Of a DNA stretch of 6,082 bases, positions 1 through 4,947 are shown piece after piece. The position numbers and the translations under genes were made by a program. Position 1 is the stretch's first letter. Every line of letters starts with the position of its first letter. Source of the DNA: an uncultured Synergistia bacterium. GTDB lineage: Bacteria > Eremiobacterota > SpSt-956 > JAKJGF01. The DNA is taken from NCBI GenBank assembly GCA_937888925.1, contig CALARM010000897.1:1-6082 (forward strand). Reading direction: 5' to 3'. The notes beneath the pieces were generated by a model, which made no database searches, was not told the DNA's origin, and worked only from the letters and a program-made list of their open reading frames with translations.

Positions 1-664
1 CTTTATGAATCGGGTCTCTGTTTTTCCTCCAGAAAGGGTCTTTTGTTCTGCTGTACTCATATCCGTCCGGATTTACCATCGGGACTACCCATATTTCAGC
101 ATTGTCCACTCTGTTTTTTATTTTTTCATCAGTTCCATAACCTTCCGCCAGGTTTTTGACTATAGTAAAAGGAGATTCCATGGCCATCCATTCTCTTGCA
201 TGGTGACATCCCGTAATAAGCATACCCGGTTTATTACTTGTATCTCCCGGGGCTCCTTTACTTATTTTTACGGCCATTATATCTCTTCCTTCAGCAGTTT
301 TCCCCAGGGACACCGTTTTTACAATATCAGGGTATTTTGCTTCCAGACCTTTCAGTTCTCCTATTACCTGTTCATATGAATGATAGGCATCCCTCTGAGG
401 AAGGGGCTGGCCCTGAAGGGATATCTTGAAATCTTTCAGTATTTTCTTTGCATCTACTTTGCATGTAGATGGATCTTTGAGGATATTCTGTTTTGTGAGG
501 AAATCTTTTAATTGTTTATCACTTATTAAAAAATTTTCATCTTTTCCGCTGGTGCGGGCTATTTTAGAGGCTATATCTACTTTATCCGGTGAAACTTCTA
601 CGGAGAATTTTTTATTACCCAGTTTATATCTGAGTTGCGTTCTGTCGATATTATTTATTTCCAC
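1..664 (-). CDS. M14 zinc carboxypeptidase, copy 1 (C-terminus beyond the window)
   Basis: Translating the minus strand from a GTG at 664-662 gives 221 codons running off the window edge. The product belongs to the M14 (carboxypeptidase A/B-like) family, zinc exopeptidases that remove C-terminal residues from peptides. Visible catalytic elements are CHHAREW (residues 153-159), giving zinc ligands H155 and E158 plus the R71-equivalent R157, and WRKNR (212-216), giving the R127-equivalent R216. The remaining zinc His, the Asn-Arg pair and the catalytic Glu lie outside the window. The start is secure: AGGAGG lies 8 nt upstream and an in-frame TAA at 680-682 leaves no earlier start. There is no signal peptide; the first 80 or so residues form a charged N-terminal region not typical of mature M14 enzymes. 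From about residue 80 it is roughly 75% identical by eye to the neighbouring copy at 889-2157. Whether this copy is intact downstream cannot be seen. Confidence 0.93.
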   Translation of the reverse strand, partial: MEINNIDRTQLRYKLGNKKFSVEVSPDKVDIASKIARTSGKDENFLISDKQLKDFLTKQNILKDPSTCKVDAKKILKDFKISLQGQPLPQRDAYHSYEQVIGELKGLEAKYPDIVKTVSLGKTAEGRDIMAVKISKGAPGDTSNKPGMLITGCHHAREWMAMESPFTIVKNLAEGYGTDEKIKNRVDNAEIWVVPMVNPDGYEYSRTKDPFWRKNRDPIHK

Positions 665-672
665 TGGTGATA

Positions 673-678
673 CCTCCT
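673..678 (-). promoter_or_regulatory. Ribosome binding site deciding the GTG start of copy 1
   Basis: A perfect AGGAGG on the minus strand lies 8 nt upstream of the GTG at 664-662. The next in-frame ATG is at residue 130, inside the catalytic domain, so this site fixes the start at a non-ATG codon. Confidence 0.85.
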
Positions 679-711
679 GTTATAAATGGTATCCCTTTAC
701 TCTCATGCTTA

Positions 712-740
712 ATTATACTGTATTTTTCAGTAAAAATAAG
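712..740 (-). promoter_or_regulatory. Putative promoter of M14 copy 1
   Basis: A consensus -10 hexamer TATAAT reads on the minus strand at 717-712, about 48 nt before the start codon. The -35 position at a 17-nt spacing (740-735, CTTATT) is poor. A perfect -10 with a weak -35 fits a promoter that needs help from a factor bound upstream, and the palindrome at 750-766 is placed for that. This is inferred from sequence only. Confidence 0.55.
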
Positions 741-749
741 ATTTGAATT

Positions 750-766
750 GTTAACAAATTGTTAAC
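750..766. promoter_or_regulatory. 17-bp palindromic operator-like box upstream of copy 1
   Basis: GTTAACAAATTGTTAAC is a perfect palindrome, with 8-bp arms around a single central base. Its promoter-proximal edge is 32 nt from the TATAAT of copy 1, placing its centre about 53 bp upstream of the expected transcription start. A 15/17 match lies at the same distance from the TATAAT of the paralogue (2232-2248). The position fits an activator or UP-element-like site. The cognate protein is unknown, and no DNA-binding regulator is encoded in the window. Confidence 0.6.
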
Positions 767-790
767 TTCTGGATAAGTTCTTATTAATAA

Positions 791-830
791 AAAAAATTAC
801 AGAACTTTTTATAAAATCCTGTAATTTTTT
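791..830. terminator. Hairpin with A/T flanks between the tandem peptidase genes, possibly a bidirectional terminator
   Basis: AAAAAATTACAG (791-802) and CTGTAATTTTTT (819-830) are perfect 12-nt inverted complements around a 16-nt loop. On the minus strand the hairpin lies about 60 nt after the stop codon of the complete carboxypeptidase (889) and ends in a run of U. It would therefore separate that transcript from copy 1, which has its own promoter. The stem is AT-rich with only two G-C pairs, so termination may be weak. The symmetry would also act on plus-strand transcripts. Confidence 0.65.
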
Positions 831-888
831 ATCGTTTCTGAAGAACCGGAGAATTAAATTTTGATTATAGATTTACATGAAAAATCCC

Positions 889-2157
889 TTATGTTTCTTC
901 CTGAGATTTCTTATTGTTCACAAGCCAGTCAAGGAAAGCCATATTTGCACTGTATATACGTTTATTTGTAGGATCTATTTCCGCTTCACCCGGCTGGAAG
1001 CTTCTTCCTATTTCTATTGTAACTGAATATCTGTCATGTAAACTGGCAAAATCATCTGGATCACCTGAAGCAGGGTATAGACCAGATGACTGCATAACAG
1101 TGTATTTATCATCTTTTATGGCATTTCCCATATTTCTTGTTATTTCTTCATAGATTTTTTTATTAGGTGAAGGTTCTTCACTGATTCCCCAGGGATACAT
1201 TATCTTTTTCCCGTAGCTGTGATGGTTGACTATGCCTTTTATATTCTTTCTGTTCATCCATAAATTAAGCATGGCCTGAACTTCTTTTTCCGATGCGCCT
1301 TTCGGACCGCGGTATGTGTCATCACCGGGATCGTCACTGGTAGAACTGTAATCATCATAGGTACTTTCAGGAGTATCGCCCTGCGGTCTGTAATATTCGA
1401 TGTGTTCCGGATTCCCATCATAATAATTTCTGTTTAAATCCACGCCGTACGACACTACTCCGTCTTTATCTGCCTTCATATGAGATGCAATCTGTGACGG
1501 AATATCTGCGGCTTTTATGGGATCCCTGTTTTTTCTCCAGTAGCTGTATTTGTTTCTGCTATATTCATATCCGTCGGGATTTACAATGGGAACAATCCAT
1601 ACTTCAGCATTATCCAGTCTCTTTTTTACCTGTTCGTCCGTACCGTATCCTGATGCAAGTTCTTTTGCCATATAAAGAGGACATTCTACAGTCATCCATT
1701 CCCTTGCATGATGGCACCCGGTAATGAGAAAACCTGTTTTATTCCCTGTATCTCCTCCGGCGCCTTTACTTATCTTTACTGCCATTATATCTCTTCCTTC
1801 CTCAGTTTTCCCAAGAGACACAGTTTTTACAAGATCAGGGTACTTTGCTTCCAGCCCTTTAAGATCAGATATAACCTGTTCATAGGAATGGTAAGCCCCT
1901 TTCTGGGGAAGAGGTCTGTTCTGCAATATCAGTTTGAAATCATCCCTGATTTGCTGTTCATCTACATCAAATTTCTGCGGATCTCTCAATATATCTTCTT
2001 TAACGAGATAATCTTTTATCTCTCCTTCTTCCAGGAGAAAATTTCCGTTTCTATCTATTTCCTGTGCTATATCGTTTCTTTCCGGATGAACTTTTTTCTC
2101 TGTTCCTTTTGTATCGGTAAAACTGTAGAGTTGATTGTTCCTTTGGTTTATATTCAT
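889..2157 (-). CDS. M14 zinc carboxypeptidase, copy 2 (complete, carboxypeptidase A/B-like)
   Basis: This 422-aa protein carries the full M14 active site. Zinc ligands are H150 and E153 (CHHAREW) and H313 (HHSYG). Substrate-binding residues are R211 (R127-equivalent), N242/R243 (in DLNRNY), Y315 and Y361 (Y198- and Y248-equivalents). The catalytic Glu is E382 (TIEIG). D368 falls, by hand alignment, at position 255 of pancreatic enzymes, where Asp goes with cleavage of C-terminal Lys/Arg (carboxypeptidase B type), so basic or mixed specificity is plausible. No signal peptide or membrane segment is visible. Residues 1-80 are a charged extension with an EF-hand-like loop (D35, N37, N39, E46). 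An acidic Asp/Ser/Thr-rich surface loop lies near 260-282. The ATG at 2157 is supported by AGGAG (2170-2166) at 8-nt spacing. The gene lies directly upstream of its paralogue at 1-664, from which it is separated by a hairpin and a second promoter. Confidence 0.95.
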   Translation of the reverse strand: MNINQRNNQLYSFTDTKGTEKKVHPERNDIAQEIDRNGNFLLEEGEIKDYLVKEDILRDPQKFDVDEQQIRDDFKLILQNRPLPQKGAYHSYEQVISDLKGLEAKYPDLVKTVSLGKTEEGRDIMAVKISKGAGGDTGNKTGFLITGCHHAREWMTVECPLYMAKELASGYGTDEQVKKRLDNAEVWIVPIVNPDGYEYSRNKYSYWRKNRDPIKAADIPSQIASHMKADKDGVVSYGVDLNRNYYDGNPEHIEYYRPQGDTPESTYDDYSSTSDDPGDDTYRGPKGASEKEVQAMLNLWMNRKNIKGIVNHHSYGKKIMYPWGISEEPSPNKKIYEEITRNMGNAIKDDKYTVMQSSGLYPASGDPDDFASLHDRYSVTIEIGRSFQPGEAEIDPTNKRIYSANMAFLDWLVNNKKSQEET

Positions 2158-2193
2158 TTATTCCTCTCCTTTTCGCAACATAATCCATTTTAT

Positions 2194-2222
2194 ATTATAA
2201 ATTATGTTAAGAAAGAAAATAC
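2194..2222 (-). promoter_or_regulatory. Putative promoter of M14 copy 2
   Basis: TATAAT reads on the minus strand at 2199-2194, 36 nt before the ATG, in a very AT-rich stretch. No good -35 hexamer is found at 16-18 nt. As in copy 1, the palindromic box lies exactly 32 nt upstream of the -10. Because the region is so AT-rich, the hexamer alone would be weak evidence; the matched geometry with copy 1 is what supports it. Confidence 0.55.
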
Positions 2223-2231
2223 AAAGAATTT

Positions 2232-2248
2232 GTTAACAAAATGTTAAT
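2232..2248. promoter_or_regulatory. 17-bp operator-like box upstream of copy 2
   Basis: GTTAACAAAATGTTAAT matches the perfect palindrome upstream of copy 1 (750-766) at 15 of 17 positions and keeps the same 32-nt gap to the -10 box. It lies in the divergent intergenic region, about 23 bp from the -35 of the plus-strand promoter at 2271. A bound protein could therefore affect both directions. Confidence 0.6.
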
Positions 2249-2270
2249 TTTCCTGACAAAATTTTCTTTG

Positions 2271-2299
2271 TTGATAATTAATCTTTAAACCTGTATAAT
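2271..2299 (+). promoter_or_regulatory. Sigma-70-like promoter of the cyclic-nucleotide-binding gene
   Basis: TTGATA (2271-2276) and TATAAT (2294-2299) are separated by exactly 17 nt, which is near consensus. Transcription would begin near 2306 and give a leader of about 107 nt that includes the heptamer repeats at 2364-2392. Confidence 0.65.
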
Positions 2300-2363
2300 T
2301 ATTTCAAGTAATTTTAATATAAAGGAAATTTCGTTTTTTTTAATTCCTTCATACATAATCCTC

Positions 2364-2392
2364 GCGTCACGCATCACGCGTCACGCGTCACG
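2364..2392. repeat. Heptamer tandem repeat (4 units) in the leader of the cyclic-nucleotide-binding gene
   Basis: Four consecutive 7-nt units read GCGTCAC, GCATCAC, GCGTCAC, GCGTCAC; on the minus strand they read GTGACGC with one GTGATGC. The array is GC-richer than its surroundings and lies between the promoter and the ribosome-binding site of the gene at 2414. The same unit occurs at 5982-5995, and a related GTGA-starting heptamer occurs at 4832-4867. Confidence 0.9.
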
Positions 2393-2413
2393 ATAATTCA
2401 GGGAGGTTTTATT

Positions 2414-2986
2414 ATGAAAATTAGCGGAAAAATGACGGAAGAGGAACTTGATGCTTTAAGGAAAAATATAGAGACCCGGATAATGTCAGCTTTTTTTTCA
2501 ATACAGAAATCTTCTGACAGTAATTCTTTTAAAGAGATAAAGAAGAAAAATAAAACTGAAATACTTCCTTTTATTCCTCTTTTCAGTGTCCTGAGTAAAA
2601 AGCAACTGGCTTTTGTGGCAAAAAAGTTTAAACTGAAAAAATATAAAAAAGGAAATGTTTTGTTTGAATACGGAGATGTTCCTGAAGAGGTTTATATAGT
2701 CAAATCGGGAGAGATACTTCTTTACAGGGATCTTGACGGTATAAATATGATTGAATATGCCATATCTTTTCCCGGTGATGTTATAGGGGAAATGGGCGTA
2801 ATCTCCGGTTCTCCACGGTCTCTTTCTGCAGGTGTTTACTCCGAGACGGCCGAGGTATATGCTATGTCGAAAGATGATTTTCTTTTTATATTAAAGAAAT
2901 ATCCTGACCTGTCAGTTAACCTGTCAAAAATACTGTGTCAGAGGATTGAAGAAATAAACAGACGACTCCTTGATTATATTTCATAA
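2414..2986 (+). CDS. Stand-alone cyclic-nucleotide-binding-domain protein
   Basis: This 190-aa protein has a lysine-rich, probably helical N-terminus (1-50) and one cNMP-binding beta-barrel domain at about 55-175, ending in a C-terminal helix. Recognisable elements are the KGNVLFEYGD turn (79-88), VKSGEI (96-101) and the phosphate-binding cassette GDVIGEMGVISGSPRS (121-136). In known cAMP binders the cassette Glu (here E126) holds the ribose and the Arg (here R135) holds the cyclic phosphate; both are kept, so real nucleotide binding is plausible. Unlike CRP/FNR regulators there is no helix-turn-helix, and no kinase, transporter or membrane segment follows. It is therefore probably a sensor that acts through a partner protein. 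The start is backed by GGGAGG (2401-2406), 7 nt before the ATG. It is divergent from the carboxypeptidases and appears monocistronic. The ligand is unknown. Confidence 0.88.
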   Translation: MKISGKMTEEELDALRKNIETRIMSAFFSIQKSSDSNSFKEIKKKNKTEILPFIPLFSVLSKKQLAFVAKKFKLKKYKKGNVLFEYGDVPEEVYIVKSGEILLYRDLDGINMIEYAISFPGDVIGEMGVISGSPRSLSAGVYSETAEVYAMSKDDFLFILKKYPDLSVNLSKILCQRIEEINRRLLDYIS

Positions 2987-2998
2987 TAAATATCTTTG

Positions 2999-3205
2999 TA
3001 CCGTAACAGGTAAAAGGGTATCCGTAAAAAGCTTCTGCCTGGCAGGCTCTGGAGAAGAAAAATTAGTTTTTTATATGGAATTAAAAATTAAATAAGGGTT
3101 AATTTATTGTCTGTAAAACAAATGATATAAGGCAAATGATTTTTCTTCGTAAGAGCCTGTCAGGCAGAAGCTGACAAAATGGTCACTAACTTATCTATTC
3201 CGGTA
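2999..3205. mobile_element. MITE-like element with terminal inverted repeats of 65-67 bp
   Basis: The left arm (2999-3063) and right arm (3139-3205) are imperfect inverted copies that both begin TACCG at the outer end. The inner parts match best: AGCTTCTGCCTG then CAGGCTCT, then GAAGAAAAAT, about 30 of 34 positions. Each arm also contains a small palindrome, GCCTG-N-CAGGC. The 75-bp core (3064-3138) is AT-rich and has no coding capacity. A third copy of the arm, closest to the right arm (about 46 of 53), begins at 6030. No clear target-site duplication flanks it. The size, long inverted ends and dispersed copy fit a non-autonomous transposable element. A long transcribed hairpin acting as a regulatory or terminator structure is the alternative. 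Confidence 0.65.
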
Positions 3206-3213
3206 ATTAGAAT

Positions 3214-3218
3214 AAAGG
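3214..3218 (+). promoter_or_regulatory. Ribosome binding site favouring the 3227 start of the radical SAM gene
   Basis: AAAGG lies 8 nt before the ATG at 3227. The earlier in-frame ATG at 3179 has no comparable site, and it lies inside the right terminal repeat of the element at 2999-3205. Confidence 0.55.
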
Positions 3219-3226
3219 TTTTTTGT

Positions 3227-4849
3227 ATGTATAAAATTAAATCTGAGCCATTAAAAATTGCCCTCATATCACTACATGGAGATACGCTCTGGGGCAGGTC
3301 TCTTCATTATTATAATCCTCTTTCCGTTACCACTCTTTCCGGGTATCTCAAACATAAACGCCAGAATATAGAGATTAAAATATTTGATACCATTCTTCAT
3401 TCATGTGATGAAATAGGCAGAGAACTGACTGAGTATTCTCCTCATATTACAGGAATTTCAATGAAAACAGACAGTCTGTTTGAATTGAGGAGTATTATGA
3501 AAAAAATTCCTCCTTCTAAAATACTGCTCGGAGGTATTGCTCCTACTGTTATTTACTCTGATCTACTCAATGAATTTCCTGGATGTTATATCATAAGAGG
3601 CGAAGGAGAATATCCTTTTTTGAAATTTATAGAATATACCGAAGGTATGCTTCCTGTCAGGGATGTACCAAATCTTGTATATAAAAAGGATATGATTGTA
3701 GAAAATGCTTTATATAATTTTGATTTAACATGTGAAGAATTCCAGCCTTCAGATGATTTCACGGCTGAATGTATAAAAAGAGGTGGAGATTTCTGGCTCG
3801 AATCCAGCCGCGGATGCCGTATGAACTGCAGTTTCTGTTCCAAAACCGTAGCCCGTTCCGGTATGATCGGCCACAGACGTTTCCCATTGAGAAGAACGCT
3901 GGAAAGAATAAGAGAAATCAATAAAAAATTCGGCATAAAAAAATTTCGTTTTGCCGATGAAGATTTTTTTAATGATGATTTTAATTTTATAGAAGATTTT
4001 TGTTTCGGAGTAGAAAATTTGCCTTTTGAATTCAAATTTGAGATTGACGCTACTGTAAGAGGTATTTATTCTCCTGAAGAAGAGGAAGATAAAAAGCTGA
4101 AAAGGCGTGCCTTATGGGAGACAATGAAACACGCAGGACTTTCCCATATATTTATCGGTATAGAATCTTTATCAAATAGCCAGTTGAAGCGCTACAGGAA
4201 AGGTATAAATGTTAAAAATATTGAAGAAGCCATTGTATGTCTGAATATACCTTATGTGGCAGGATTTATACCTTTTGACCCTTTTGTAACGGTAGAAGAA
4301 TTAAAGGAAAATTTCATAAATCTAAAGAGAACAGGTATAATAAAACATATAAATACTCCCATAAAATTTATGAGGGTTCAGAGGAAAACAGATATGGCCG
4401 AAATGGTTAAAGAAGCAGGGCTCATAACAGGCCTGATCGATAACGGCATGTGCTATAAATACAGGTTTCAACACAGTGATGTGGAAAAAATATGTGCAGT
4501 CATAACCAGAAAAGCCAGAATTTTTAATGTACTCGGTCCGAGAATAGGTTATATGATAAGACCTGAAGGAGGTTATTCGGAGAAACTCGAAAAGGAAATA
4601 TTATCCTATCTTTCTGAAAAAAGCTATGAATTTAAAAATCTGGAACTGGATTTTTTAATAAATCTTATTGAAAACTGTGACGGAAGTTTTGAAGAGATTG
4701 AAGAGAAATTTACAGAAAATTATATAGCTCTTTACAGTGATATTTTAAAGAAAAGTGACATGATAGGACATAGAGCTACCGGAGCTAAAATAAAAGAAGT
4801 CTGTAAAGATTTTCTCCGGGAAATGAACGGAGTGAAGAGTGAAAAGTGA
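3227..4849 (+). CDS. B12-binding-type radical SAM protein, substrate unknown
   Basis: This 540-aa protein has the two-domain layout of cobalamin-binding radical SAM enzymes. Residues 8-140 form a Rossmann-like B12-binding domain with LLGGIAPT (100-107) and RGEGE (124-128). The DxHxxG cobalamin ligand motif is absent, as in many members of this class. The radical SAM core begins at about residue 188 with CRMNCSFC; C197, C201 and C204 would hold the 4Fe-4S cluster that cleaves S-adenosylmethionine. Further core signatures are FADEDFFND (242-250), IFIGIESLS (308-316) and GFIPFDPFVT (346-355). Residues 400-540 are mostly helical and unrecognised. It is cytoplasmic. An in-frame ATG at 3179 would add 16 residues, but it lies in the mobile-element arm and lacks a ribosome-binding site. 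The last codons (VKSEK and stop) come from the heptamer array at 4832-4867. The family does methylations and other radical chemistry; nothing here fixes the substrate. Confidence 0.9.
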   Translation: MYKIKSEPLKIALISLHGDTLWGRSLHYYNPLSVTTLSGYLKHKRQNIEIKIFDTILHSCDEIGRELTEYSPHITGISMKTDSLFELRSIMKKIPPSKILLGGIAPTVIYSDLLNEFPGCYIIRGEGEYPFLKFIEYTEGMLPVRDVPNLVYKKDMIVENALYNFDLTCEEFQPSDDFTAECIKRGGDFWLESSRGCRMNCSFCSKTVARSGMIGHRRFPLRRTLERIREINKKFGIKKFRFADEDFFNDDFNFIEDFCFGVENLPFEFKFEIDATVRGIYSPEEEEDKKLKRRALWETMKHAGLSHIFIGIESLSNSQLKRYRKGINVKNIEEAIVCLNIPYVAGFIPFDPFVTVEELKENFINLKRTGIIKHINTPIKFMRVQRKTDMAEMVKEAGLITGLIDNGMCYKYRFQHSDVEKICAVITRKARIFNVLGPRIGYMIRPEGGYSEKLEKEILSYLSEKSYEFKNLELDFLINLIENCDGSFEEIEEKFTENYIALYSDILKKSDMIGHRATGAKIKEVCKDFLREMNGVKSEK

Positions 4850-4867
4850 AGAGTGAAGAGTGAAGGG
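4832..4867. repeat. Heptamer tandem repeat (5 units) overlapping the 3' end of the radical SAM gene
   Basis: Five consecutive units read GTGAAGA, GTGAAAA, GTGAAGA, GTGAAGA, GTGAAGG, followed by one G. The first two units and the start of the third encode the final VKSEK and the TGA stop of the radical SAM gene. Because 7 is not a multiple of 3 and each unit contains TGA, the array stops translation in all three plus-strand frames within a few units. Confidence 0.9.
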
Positions 4868-4892
4868 AGGAATAGTTTCTCATTCTTCGTTG

Positions 4893-4907
4893 TGACCGAA
4901 CCGGTCA
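4893..4907. other. Small hairpin in the convergent gap between the radical SAM and G1PDH-like genes
   Basis: TGACCG and CGGTCA form a perfect 6-bp stem around a 3-nt loop (AAC), in the 98-bp gap between two converging genes. The position suits a terminator, but there is no T run on either side. A factor-independent terminator is therefore not supported, and the role is open. Confidence 0.35.
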
Positions 4908-4947
4908 TGGCCGTTATGGTAAGTTTCTACGAACTTGTTACAGTTCC

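Noticed and set aside
5..379. Plus-strand open frame of 124 codons, resembling another plus-strand frame at 1708-2247
   Set aside because: Both lie opposite the two carboxypeptidase genes in the same relative phase. Their resemblance comes from the paralogous genes on the minus strand, where the HxxE active site is seen.
750..766. Palindrome as a CRP or FNR site bound by the product of the gene at 2414
   Set aside because: The box does not match TGTGA-N6-TCACA or TTGAT-N4-ATCAA, and the protein lacks a helix-turn-helix.
2364..2392. Possible CRISPR repeats
   Set aside because: The units are 7 nt with no spacers between them, and no cas gene is present. They are simple tandem repeats.
3103..3131. 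Promoter for the radical SAM gene inside the MITE-like element (TTTATT, 17 nt, TATAAG)
   Set aside because: Both hexamers are poor matches in an AT-rich core, where such pairs are expected by chance.
3586..4035. Minus-strand open frame of 149 codons
   Set aside because: It lies wholly inside the radical SAM gene, opposite the CxxxCxxC region. It is Ser/Lys-rich with no recognisable motif and looks like a shadow.
4921..4935. Hairpin AAGTT/AACTT as a terminator for the radical SAM or G1PDH-like gene
   Set aside because: The stem is 5 bp, AT-rich and lacks a T run, so it could easily occur by chance.
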